From an uncultured Acidobacteriota bacterium (GTDB lineage: Bacteria > Acidobacteriota > Vicinamibacteria > Vicinamibacterales > UBA2999), in contig CADEFD010000015.1 of assembly GCA_902826515.1 (NCBI GenBank), positions 20,600 through 53,219 on the forward strand: a stretch of DNA of 32,620 bases, read 5' to 3'. The notes under the pieces were generated by a model that did not search any database, was not told where the DNA came from, and saw only the letters and a program-made list of their open reading frames with translations. The position numbers were made by a program, and so were the translations under genes. Shown here piece by piece: positions 23,276 through 31,800 of this stretch (its first letter is position 1; the number at the start of each line of letters is the position of its first letter).

Positions 23276-23697
23276 TGGACCACGATCCGGCCGGTGAAGG
23301 CGGGGACGCCGAGATAGGCGTGGTCGTGGAAGCGGCAGGTGCGCGCCACGGCGAAGACGCCGGTCTGCCGGCTCTGGCCGGAGGCGACGAAGCCGGCCTG
23401 GTCGATCTCCGGGCATTCCGGCGTGGCCGGATCGGGGCCGCCGGAGAAGTCGTGCGCCCGGACATCGAGATTGCGGAACGTGACACGCGCGCCGACCGGC
23501 ACCGTGAGCTCGGAGGGCGAGACGCCGGATGACGTGACCGTGATCGTGAGGTCGGGCGTGGTCGTGCCGCCGCCCGGCGCGGGCGGCGCGGGAGACGAGG
23601 GAGTGGGCGCCGTGGGCGGGGCATCGGCGACCCCACAGGCACCAGCGGCCACGAGACACCACACGGCCAGCAGCGTACGGAGAGCGATCGAGAGCAT
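23272..23697 (-). CDS. Cupredoxin-like (plastocyanin/azurin-fold) lipoprotein
   Basis: A 141-residue protein. The signal peptide ends in the lipobox AAGAC (Cys21), followed by a Pro-rich linker (~27-43) and a cupredoxin domain (~48-141). Copper ligand candidates are His82 (VRAHDFS), Cys121 (ARTCRFHDH) and His124 or His126; no axial Met is obvious, so the site could be unusual. The sequence VGARVTFRNLDVRAHDF is the usual N-terminal His region of blue copper domains. ATG at 23697 starts the signal. It is followed, with overlap, by the His-rich barrel gene, suggesting a two-gene copper-related unit. It could store, carry or pass electrons through copper in the periplasm. Confidence 0.82.
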   Translation of the reverse strand: MLSIALRTLLAVWCLVAAGACGVADAPPTAPTPSSPAPPAPGGGTTTPDLTITVTSSGVSPSELTVPVGARVTFRNLDVRAHDFSGGPDPATPECPEIDQAGFVASGQSRQTGVFAVARTCRFHDHAYLGVPAFTGRIVVQ

Positions 23698-23777
23698 GGG
23701 GACGCATCCAGCCCGGGTGGCGCGCCAGGCGAGACGGCCACCGTACCACGGACGCCGCCCGAAGGCGAGCGGTGCGC

Positions 23778-24317
23778 TCACGCGAAGTGTGCGGCCACGA
23801 GCGGCATCGTGAGCGACCCGGCGGCGCTCTCGACGTACAGCTGGCCGTCCATCACGTTGATGGTCCACTGCGCGCGGCGCTCGAGGGCGGCGGCCAGGGC
23901 CTCCACGAAGGGCTTCTCGAACGCGTAGACCGGGATCTCGGCGGCGCGGTGCACGCGCTGGCCGTCAAGCTGCGCCAGCACCTGCCGCAGGTCGCGGTGG
24001 GTGTAGAGCGCGGCGCGTCCGGCCAGCTTGCTGCCGCGGTGCAGGCGGTCGGCCGACGGCATGCCCACCTCGATCCATGCGGTCGTGCGTCCGGTCAGGT
24101 CCTTCACGACCACCGCCGGTTCGTCGGCCGTCGACAGCCCGTCGCCGAAGGTGATGCCGTCCTCGTATTCGAGCGCATACGCGAGCAGGCGCGTGACGAG
24201 GTATTCCGCCGTTTCCGACGGATGGCGCGCCACACGCAGGTCGAGGGACGCGTAGACGCCGCGGTCCACGTTGGAGAGATCGATCGTGACGGCGTAGACC
24301 GTCGAAGACTGGGCCAT
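23778..24317 (-). CDS. yaeQ: YaeQ family protein
   Basis: A 179-residue cytosolic protein matching YaeQ along its length: YAVTIDLSNVDRGVYASLDLRVARHPSETAEYLVTRLLAYALEYEDGITFGDGLSTADEPAVVVKDLTGRTTAWIEVG. The conserved HPSET, GLSTADEPA and WIEVG segments are those of the PD-(D/E)xK-like fold reported for YaeQ. In enterobacteria it was proposed to affect RfaH-related regulation, but its real function is unsettled. ATG at 24317 begins the family's first strand. It is divergent from the DUF5916 gene; the 80 bases to the cupredoxin gene behind it may hold that gene's own promoter. Confidence 0.92.
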   Translation of the reverse strand: MAQSSTVYAVTIDLSNVDRGVYASLDLRVARHPSETAEYLVTRLLAYALEYEDGITFGDGLSTADEPAVVVKDLTGRTTAWIEVGMPSADRLHRGSKLAGRAALYTHRDLRQVLAQLDGQRVHRAAEIPVYAFEKPFVEALAAALERRAQWTINVMDGQLYVESAAGSLTMPLVAAHFA

Positions 24318-24344
24318 GGGCGTCCGGATGGTACCACCCTGCGA

Positions 24345-24350
24345 TATCAT
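24345..24350 (+). promoter_or_regulatory. Possible -10 element of the DUF5916 gene
   Basis: TATCAT matches the TATAAT consensus at five of six bases in the 78-base divergent gap between yaeQ and the DUF5916 gene. No good -35 box was found. Confidence 0.3.
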
Positions 24351-24395
24351 CTCGTCGCCCTGACACCCTGCCGCCGTCTCCGTTCGCCTGTCCCC

Positions 24396-27035
24396 GTGTG
24401 GTTTGCGTGGGGTGTGCTCGTCGTCCTGTCGGCCTGGCCGCTGCCTGCGGAGGCGCGCCAGACGCCGGGCGTGCCGGTGCCAGGTGCCGACGCGCCCGCC
24501 AAACGTGCGTCGGCGACGCGCGTCGCGGCGGGGGCCATCACCGTGGACGGCCGTCTCTCGGAAGAAGTGTGGCAGCGGGCCACGCCGGTCACCGACTTCG
24601 TGCAGAAGGAGCCCACCCAGGGTGCGCCACCCACCGACGCGATGGAGGTGCGCTTCGCCTACGACGAACGCGCCTTCTACGTGGGAGCGCGGATGTCGAG
24701 CGTGAATGCGCGCGGCATCCAGGCGCCGCTCGGCCGTCGCGACATCGTCGACCAGGCCGAACGGCTGCTCATCGGTCTCGACACCTTCTTCGACCACCGC
24801 ACTTCGGTCGTGCTCGGCGTGACCGCGGCCGGCGTGCGCCTCGACCGCTTCCACGGCGCCGATACCGAAGAGACCTTCGACACGACCTACGACCTCGTGT
24901 GGGACGCCGCCACCACGATGGACGCCGACGGCTGGTCGGCCGAGATCTGGATTCCCTTCGCGCAGCTGCGCTTCAACCCGGTCGACGATCTGACCTGGGG
25001 CCTGAACATCCAGCGCTTCCGGCCCACCATCAACGAAGAAGACGACTGGGTGCTCATCCCGCGCACGGTGCGCGCGTGGTCGTCGCGGTTCGGCGAGTTG
25101 AAGGGCGTGTCGGACGTGCCGGCAGCGCGCCGGCTCGAGGTGTCGCCCTACGTCGCGGCGGCGAGCACGGTGTACCCGTCGGGCACGGGCAACCCGTTCC
25201 AGGAAGGCCTGAACCCCGTCGGCCGTGTGGGCGCCGACGTGAAGATGGGCCTCGGCCCGAACCTCACGCTCGAAGCCACCATCAATCCCGACTTCGGCCA
25301 GGTCGAGGCCGATCCGGCGGAAGTGAACCTCACGGCGTTCGAGACGCGTTTTCCGGAGCGGCGGCCGTTCTTCCTCGAAGGCGCGACGCTCTTCAACATC
25401 GGCCACCCGAACTTCTATTACTCGCGGCGCGTCGGCGCGCGTCCGGTCGGCCCGGCGGCGGGCGACTACGTGGACTATCCCACCAACAGCACCATCATCG
25501 GGGCGGCGAAGCTCACGGGCCGGCTGCCGTCGAAGACGTCGGTCGGGTTCCTGACCGCGGTGACGGCCGAGGAGTCGGCGGAAGTGGCGACCGGCGCATT
25601 GCTCGATCGCCGCGAGATCACGGTCGCGCCGCGGGCCTACTTCGCGCTCGGGCGCGTGCTGCAGGAATTCGGTCCGCAGGCGTCCACGGCCGGCCTGCTG
25701 GCAAGCGTGGTGCACCGCGATTTTGCGGACGGCGACCCGCTCGCGGACCTGCAACCGCGCAACGCCGTGGCCTTCGCCGGCAATACGACGCTGCGATTTG
25801 CCGGCGGGCAGTACGAGTTTCGCGCCGCGGCCGGCGGCTCGATCGTGAGCGGCACGGCGAAGGCGATCGAACGGGTGCAGCGGTCGAGCGCCCACTTCGC
25901 GCAGCGGCCCGACCGCACGTATTCGCCGCTCGATCCGACGCTGACGTCGCTCGGCGGCTGGACCTTCCAGGCCAACTTCGATCGCACCGGCGGGCGCCAC
26001 TGGCTGTGGGGCGTCAACACGAAGATCGACTCCGAGAACTTCGAGACCAACGACTTCGCGATTCTGAACGGCGCCGACGGCTGGCTGAGCAACGCGACGC
26101 TGCGCTACCGCGAGACGCAGCCGGGCCGCATCTTCCGCGCCTATTCGGTGCGCGCCGACGTCAACACCGACACCACGCTGCGGCGGCTCGTGCAGGCCGG
26201 CTACATGCGCTCCACGATCGACCTGACGTGGGCGAACTTCTGGACGACGTCGATCGCGCTGCGCCGTGACCTGCCGCAGACGAGCGTGTCGCTGACGCGA
26301 GGCGGGCCGCTCATGGGCCGCGGGCCAGGCGCCACGGCCGTGGTCACCCTCGGCAACCGCGCCGGCGCGCAGACGCGCTGGACGGCCACCTCCACGCTGT
26401 CGCGCAACGACGACGGCTTCCGCCAGCAGCGGGTGAGCACGCTGCTCTCGGTGCGTCCGGCGCCGCGATGGCAGGTGTCGGCCGAGCCGTACTACGAACG
26501 GCTCACCGAGCCGCAGCAGTACGTCTCGACGCTCGCCGGCGGCCGCCCCGAGACGTTCGGGTCGCGCTACGTCTTCGCGTTCATCAACCGGAGCACCATC
26601 GCCACGCAGTTCCGCCTCGGACTCACGGTGAAGCCCGACATGAACCTCGACGTCTACGCCGAGCCGTTCGCCGCGTCGGGCCGCTACTACGACTACGGCG
26701 AGCTGGCCGCGCCGCGCAGCCGCGAGCGGCTGCTGTATGGCACGAACGGCACGACGATGACGGTGCTGCCGGATGGCAGCCGCACGGTGGGCGTGGACGG
26801 CACGACGTTCTCGCTGCGCAACCGCGACTTCAACACGCTGTCGTTCCGCAGCAACGTCGTGCTGCGCTGGGAGTGGCGTCCGGGCAGCACGCTCTTCGTC
26901 GTGTGGCAGCAGAGCCGCGCCGGCACCGAGGTCCGCGGCGACTACGTGGGCCCGAGCGACATGTTCCGCTCGCTCGGCGCGACCGGCACCAACTTCTTCG
27001 TCATCAAGACGTCGTTCTGGCTCCCCGTGCGCTGA
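24396..27035 (+). CDS. DUF5916-domain outer-membrane protein with N-terminal CBM9-like domain
   Basis: About 879 residues. A signal peptide (WFAWGVLVVLSAWPLPAEA) is followed by a CBM9-like beta-sandwich (~40-220; ITVDGRLSEEVWQRATPVTDF and EVRFAYDERAFYVGARM). The large DUF5916 region follows: LEATINPDFGQVEADPAEVNLTAFETRFPERRPFFLEGATLFN is its hallmark, and the remainder is probably a beta-barrel ending KTSFWLPVR. Such proteins are abundant in Acidobacteriota and Bacteroidota; their role is not known, though carbohydrate or envelope functions are usually suggested. The start is uncertain: GTG at 24396 gives a signal without basic residues and with no Shine-Dalgarno; the only upstream alternative is a CTG at 24360 that would add Arg residues. 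It is followed by a palindrome nine bases after the stop. Confidence 0.88.
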   Translation: MWFAWGVLVVLSAWPLPAEARQTPGVPVPGADAPAKRASATRVAAGAITVDGRLSEEVWQRATPVTDFVQKEPTQGAPPTDAMEVRFAYDERAFYVGARMSSVNARGIQAPLGRRDIVDQAERLLIGLDTFFDHRTSVVLGVTAAGVRLDRFHGADTEETFDTTYDLVWDAATTMDADGWSAEIWIPFAQLRFNPVDDLTWGLNIQRFRPTINEEDDWVLIPRTVRAWSSRFGELKGVSDVPAARRLEVSPYVAAASTVYPSGTGNPFQEGLNPVGRVGADVKMGLGPNLTLEATINPDFGQVEADPAEVNLTAFETRFPERRPFFLEGATLFNIGHPNFYYSRRVGARPVGPAAGDYVDYPTNSTIIGAAKLTGRLPSKTSVGFLTAVTAEESAEVATGALLDRREITVAPRAYFALGRVLQEFGPQASTAGLLASVVHRDFADGDPLADLQPRNAVAFAGNTTLRFAGGQYEFRAAAGGSIVSGTAKAIERVQRSSAHFAQRPDRTYSPLDPTLTSLGGWTFQANFDRTGGRHWLWGVNTKIDSENFETNDFAILNGADGWLSNATLRYRETQPGRIFRAYSVRADVNTDTTLRRLVQAGYMRSTIDLTWANFWTTSIALRRDLPQTSVSLTRGGPLMGRGPGATAVVTLGNRAGAQTRWTATSTLSRNDDGFRQQRVSTLLSVRPAPRWQVSAEPYYERLTEPQQYVSTLAGGRPETFGSRYVFAFINRSTIATQFRLGLTVKPDMNLDVYAEPFAASGRYYDYGELAAPRSRERLLYGTNGTTMTVLPDGSRTVGVDGTTFSLRNRDFNTLSFRSNVVLRWEWRPGSTLFVVWQQSRAGTEVRGDYVGPSDMFRSLGATGTNFFVIKTSFWLPVR

Positions 27036-27043
27036 CTGCATCC

Positions 27044-27058
27044 TGGGGTCAGACCCCA
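27044..27058. repeat. Palindromic repeat, core GGGGTCAGACCCC
   Basis: TGGGGTC and GACCCCA are perfect 7-bp arms around a single central A. It shares the core GGGGTC-N-GACCCC with the larger palindrome at 27585-27615, and the two bracket the GNAT gene. The core resembles dispersed palindromes I have seen in many bacterial genomes. Confidence 0.75.
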
Positions 27059-27087
27059 TTCTGGGCCGGGCCAGACTTCTCGGCGAC

Positions 27088-27567
27088 TTACGCCTTGTCC
27101 GGCTCGGCGAACATGTCCTCGAAGACGCGGTAGTGGCCGCCGTTCATGCCAAGGGATGTGTAGACGGCCTGGGCGCGCGTGTTCGTGTCGTCCACGTAGA
27201 GGCGCAGGCCGCCGGCACCGGCGGCCACGGCTTCACCGCGCGCGTGCGCGTAAAGTGCGCGGAATACGCCCAGACGCCGCGCCTCGTCGGCCACGTGCAC
27301 CGACTGAATCCACCACACCGGCCGGTTCCGCCAGTCGCTCCATTCGTAGGTGATGAGCAACTGGCCCACGACGCGGCCCTCGTGTTCGGCCACCCAGAAC
27401 TGCCCGGGCACGCGCCCGTCGAGCACCGCCTGCACGCCGGCGCGCAGGGTGGGGAGGTCGAGCTTCAGCTGTTCGGTTTCGAGCGCCATCGCGGCGTTCC
27501 CGGCGACGAGCGCCTCGAGGTCGGACGAGAGAGCGGCACGGATGGCAACAGTGGGGCGTGAAGTCAT
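27088..27567 (-). CDS. GNAT-family N-acetyltransferase
   Basis: A 159-residue GCN5-related acetyltransferase that would transfer acetyl from acetyl-CoA to an unknown amine. It opens with IRAALSSDLEALVAGNAAMALETE, has GQFWVAEHEGRVVGQLLITYEW as the central strands, and the acetyl-CoA loop SVHVADEARRLGVFRALYAHARGEA. The C-terminal strand is GLRLYVDDTNTRAQAVYTSLGMNG, with the usual Asn and Tyr. The ETEQLKLD start and DWRNRPVWWIQSVHV resemble a subgroup of stand-alone environmental GNATs. It is bracketed by two related palindromes, which may mark a repeat-rich insertion site. ATG at 27567 begins the family's first strand; the Shine-Dalgarno sequence is weak. Confidence 0.9.
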   Translation of the reverse strand: MTSRPTVAIRAALSSDLEALVAGNAAMALETEQLKLDLPTLRAGVQAVLDGRVPGQFWVAEHEGRVVGQLLITYEWSDWRNRPVWWIQSVHVADEARRLGVFRALYAHARGEAVAAGAGGLRLYVDDTNTRAQAVYTSLGMNGGHYRVFEDMFAEPDKA

Positions 27568-27584
27568 GGGGCAGGAACCGCGTC

Positions 27585-27615
27585 AATTGTAACGGGGTCT
27601 GACCCCGTTACAATT
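27585..27615. repeat. Perfect 15-bp-arm palindrome between the GNAT and lhgO genes
   Basis: Arms AATTGTAACGGGGTC and GACCCCGTTACAATT match exactly around a single central T. The core is the same as at 27044-27058. It fills most of the 58-base gap between two divergent start codons. On each strand it contains a TTGTAA and a TACAAT separated by 16 bases, so it could serve as a symmetric promoter. It may instead be a dispersed repeat of the REP type. Confidence 0.85.
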
Positions 27616-27625
27616 CGAGGCTGTG

Positions 27626-28822
27626 GTGCGCACGGCTGACATCGCGGTGGTGGGCGCAGGCCTCGTCGGGCTGGCGACCGCGCACGCGCTTGCGACCACC
27701 CATCGCCAGCGCGTCGTGGTGTTCGAGAAGGAGCCCCGCGTGGCCGCGCATCAGTCGTCGCACAACAGCGGCGTCATCCACTCGGGGCTCTACTACACGC
27801 CCGGCAGCGCGCGGGCGCGGCTGTGCACCGAGGGGCGCGTGCGGATGGTCGAGTTCTGCCGTGCGCGCGGCCTGGCACACGACGTCTGCGGCAAAATCGT
27901 CGTGGCGACGCGCGAAGACGAGCTGCCCCGGCTCGAAGCCCTGCGCCTGCGGGGGCTCGAGAACGGGCTCGCCGTGACGGCGCTGACGCCGGCGGAGTTC
28001 GCGGCCATCGAGCCCCATGCCGCCGGGCTTCGCGCCTTGCACGTGCCGGAAGCCGGCATCGCCGACTATCCCGCCGTGGCCCGTGCGCTCGCGCAGGAGA
28101 TTGCCGCCGCCGGCGGCGCCGTGGAGTGCCGGGCCGCGTTCCTGCGCGCGCAGGACGCACCGGCCGGCGTGCGCGTGGACGTCTCGGACGGCACGTGGCA
28201 CGTCGGCGCGATGGTGGCGTGCGCGGGCCTGCAGGCGGACCGGGTCGCCGCCGCCTCGGGTGTCGACACCGACATCGTGATTGCGCCATTCCGCGGCGAG
28301 TACTACACGCTCGCGCCGGCCCGGCAATCGCTCGTGCGCCATCTCATCTATCCCGTGCCCGATCCACGCTTCCCGTTCCTCGGCGTACATTTCACGCGGA
28401 TGGCGGCCGGCGGGGTAGAGGCCGGCCCGAATGCCGTCATCGCACTGGCCCGCGAGGGGTATTCCTGGGGCGACGTCTCGATGCGCGACCTCGCCGACTT
28501 TGCCGGCAGCCGCGGCGCCCGCCGCTTCGTGCGCACACACATTGGCACCGGGCTCGCCGAGATCCGGCGCTCGTTCTCGAAGGCGCGCTTCGCGGCCACG
28601 CTGGCGCGCCTCGTTCCCGCCGTCACGGCTGATGACCTGCGTCCCGGCGGCGCCGGCGTGCGGGCCATGGCGCTCACCCCGCAGGGGACGATGGTGGACG
28701 ACTTCGCCTTCGTCGAACGCGGGCGGATGCTGCACGTGCTGAACGCGCCCTCGCCGGCGGCCACGGCGTCGCTCGCCATTGGTCACCACGTCGCCACCCG
28801 CGTTCTGGCCCGGCTCGGCTGA
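27626..28822 (+). CDS. lhgO: L-2-hydroxyglutarate oxidase (FAD-dependent)
   Basis: About 398 residues; oxidises L-2-hydroxyglutarate to 2-oxoglutarate using FAD. The dinucleotide site is ADIAVVGAGLVGLATAHALA at the N-terminus, then EKEPRVAAHQSSHNSGVIHSGLYYTPGSARARLC, the LhgO hallmark. Further family segments are APFRGEYYTL and HLIYPVPDPRFPFLGVHFTR. Length matches LhgO/L2HGDH. GTG at 27626 is five bases after GAGG; GTG at 27623 is only two bases from it and less likely. The gene is divergent from the GNAT gene and its upstream region is almost entirely the palindrome, so its promoter probably lies inside that repeat. Confidence 0.93.
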   Translation: MRTADIAVVGAGLVGLATAHALATTHRQRVVVFEKEPRVAAHQSSHNSGVIHSGLYYTPGSARARLCTEGRVRMVEFCRARGLAHDVCGKIVVATREDELPRLEALRLRGLENGLAVTALTPAEFAAIEPHAAGLRALHVPEAGIADYPAVARALAQEIAAAGGAVECRAAFLRAQDAPAGVRVDVSDGTWHVGAMVACAGLQADRVAAASGVDTDIVIAPFRGEYYTLAPARQSLVRHLIYPVPDPRFPFLGVHFTRMAAGGVEAGPNAVIALAREGYSWGDVSMRDLADFAGSRGARRFVRTHIGTGLAEIRRSFSKARFAATLARLVPAVTADDLRPGGAGVRAMALTPQGTMVDDFAFVERGRMLHVLNAPSPAATASLAIGHHVATRVLARLG

Positions 28823-28840
28823 GCGGCCGACGCCGCCCCC

Positions 28841-28846
28841 TATAAT
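28841..28846 (+). promoter_or_regulatory. Consensus -10 box upstream of the Asp-box propeller gene
   Basis: TATAAT is a perfect -10 in the 69-base gap before the gene. No good -35 match is seen 16-18 bases upstream. A small hairpin, CCGGCG-CAA-CGCCGG (28855-28869), would lie in the 5' leader. Confidence 0.5.
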
Positions 28847-28891
28847 CGACACGCCCGGCGCAACGCCGGCTCTTCCGCGACAGGACGGCGT

Positions 28892-31800
28892 ATGCATCAG
28901 GGTCTCAAGGCGTGTGGAGCGGCGATGGCCGCGGTGGTGCTGACAGGGGTGGTCGGTTTCGGCGCCCAGGAGCCGCGGCAGACGGCGACGCCGGCGGCGG
29001 GGCCGTCGGCAGGCGCGCCGGCCACGCAGGACCCGCTCAGCGCGGGCACGTTCGGCGAGTTCCGCCTGCGCGCGGTCGGGCCGGCCCTGATGTCGGGCCG
29101 CATCAGCGCCATCGCGGTGCATCCCGCCGACAAGCAGACCTGGTATGTCGGCGTCGCCTCCGGCGGCGTGTGGAAGACGACCAACGGCGGCATCACCTTC
29201 ACGCCGGTCTTCCAGAACGAGGCGTCGTATTCGATCGGCGCCGTGGTCATCGACGCCGCCCGGCCGAACACGATCTGGATCGGCACCGGCGAAGCCAACA
29301 ACCAGCGCAGCGTCGGCTGGGGGGACGGCCTCTACCGCAGTGACGACGCCGGCCGCACCTGGCGCAACGTCGGCCTGAAGACCTCCGAACACATCGGCCG
29401 CATCGTCATCGACCCGCGCGACTCCAACGTGGTGTTCGCCGCTGCCTACGGCCCGCTGTGGTCGTCTGGTGGTGATCGCGGCCTCTACAAGACGACCGAC
29501 GGCGGCGTCACCTGGACGAAAGTCCTCGAGATCAGCGAACACACCGGCGTGAGCGACGTGGCCATCGACCCGCGCCATCCCGACGTGATGCTCGCCGTGG
29601 CGCATCAGCGGCGCCGTCACACGTGGACGCTCATCCACGGCGGACCTGAAAGCGGCCTGCACAAGTCGGTCGATGGCGGGAAGACCTGGCGGCGTGTGCG
29701 CACGGGCCTGCCCACCGGCGACCTCGGCCGCATCGTCATCGCGTTCTCGGCGGCGAAGGCCGGCCTCGTCTACGCGAAGGTCGAGACGGCGGAGACCACG
29801 GCGATCTACGCCTCGCTCGACGCCGGCGAGAGCTGGGAGCGCCGCGGCAACGTCCAGGCGCAGGCGATGTACTACAAGAACATCCATCCCGATCCGAAGG
29901 ACGCCGACCGCCTCTACGTGATGACGGTGCAGACGCAGATCTCCGACGACGGCGGCCGCACCTTCCGCACGCTCGGCGAACGCAACAAACACGTCGACAA
30001 CCACTACTTGTGGATCGATCCCGACAACACCGACCACCTGCTCGAAGGCTGCGATGGCGGGTTGTACGAGAGCTGGGACGGCGGCACGTTGTGGCGCCAC
30101 TTCGCCAACCTGTCGGTCACGCAGTTCTACAACGTCGAGGTCGACAACGCGTCGCCCATCTACAACATCTACGGTGGCACGCAGGACAACAGCACGCTCG
30201 GCGGCCCGTCGCGCTCGCGCGGGCCCGACGGCTCGACCAACAACGACTGGTTCATCGTGACCGGCGGCGACGGCTTCGTCGCCCGCGTCGATCCGACCGA
30301 CCCGAACATCGTCTACGCCGAGTCACAGTACGGCGGCATCGTGCGGCTCGACCGCCGCACGAGCGAACGCGTCAACATCCGCCCGGTGGAGGGCAAGGGC
30401 GAGCCGCCGCTGCGCTTCAACTGGGAAGCCCCGTTCATCATCAGCCCGCACAACCCCTCGCGGCTCTACTTCGGCGCCAACAAGCTGTTCCGCAGCGACG
30501 ACCGCGGCAACACGTGGCGGGCGGTGAGCGGCGACCTGACACACCAGACGGACCGCAACATGCTGCCGGTGATGGGCCGCGTGTGGCCGCCCGAAGCGGT
30601 GGCACAGCATCAGTCCACGGCGACGTGGGGCAACATCTCGGCGGTGGCCGAGTCGCGCCGGCGTGAAGGCCTGCTCTATGTGGGCACCGACGACGGCCTC
30701 GTGCAGATCTCGCTCGACGGCGGCACGAGCTGGCGGCGCAGCGAGCGCTTGCCCGGGCTGCCCGACTACGGCTCGTACGGCGTCTACGTGCAGCGCCTCT
30801 TCGCCGGCAAGAGTGACGAGAGCACCGTCTACGCGCTCTTCGACAACACGAAGAACGGCGACTTCAAACCGTACATCTTCAAGAGCACGACGCGCGGCGC
30901 CTCGTGGACGGCGATTGCCGGCGATCTGCCGGCCGTTGGCCCGGTGCTCGCCTTCGCGGAAGATCCGGTGAACCCGGATCTGCTCTTCGCCGGCACCGAG
31001 TTCGGGCTCTTCTTCACCGTGGACGGCGGGAAGAAGTGGATCCGCCTGCGCACCAATCTGCCGACGATTCCCGTGCGCGACATGGCCATGCAGGAACGCG
31101 AGAGCGACCTCGTGCTCGCCACCTTCGGCCGGGGTTACTACGTGCTCGACGACTTCTCGCCGCTGCGTCAGGTGTCGGCGGCGACCTTCGCGAAAGACGC
31201 GCACATCTTTCCGGCGAAGGCGGCCGTGATCGAACTCCCGGAAACCGGACGGGCGCGCGGCTTCCAGGGCGAGCAGCTCTGGATGGGGGAGAACCGTCCG
31301 TTCGGCGCCACGGTGACCTACTGGGTGAAGGACACGCCGAAGACGCTCCGCGAGCAGCGGCAGGACGCCTTCCGCGCCGCGGAGGCGAAGAAGGAGACGC
31401 CGCCGTATCCGTCGCAGGCGCAGCTCACGACCGAAGCCGACGAGGAGGCGCCGCAGACGTATCTCACCGTGACCAACGCCGCCGGCGCCATCGTGCGGCG
31501 GCTGACGGTGGCCGGCGCCCGCGGCATCCATCGCACCACGTGGGACCTGCGGGGGACCGGGCCGGCCCTGCCGCCGGCGGGCGGGACGGGCGGCGGTGGC
31601 GGCTTCGGCGGGCAGCAGGCGCTCGGCGGCTTCGTCGCGCCCGGCACCTACACGCTCACGTTGTCACGTCGCGTGCGCGGCACGACGACCACACTCGGCG
31701 ATCCGCAGACGCTCGTCGTGAACGCCGATCCGGCGATCACGCTGACCCCGGCCCAGATCACCTCCGCGCGCGAGTACCAGGAGCGGGTGTTCCGCCTGCA

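Noticed and set aside
23778..27059. 1093-codon minus-strand frame opposite the DUF5916 gene
   Set aside because: Only its last 179 residues (yaeQ) are protein-like; the upstream part is a low-complexity shadow of the DUF5916 gene.
27608..30100. 830-codon minus-strand frame opposite lhgO and the propeller gene
   Set aside because: Arg/Val/Asp-rich composition without motifs, opposite two recognised genes.
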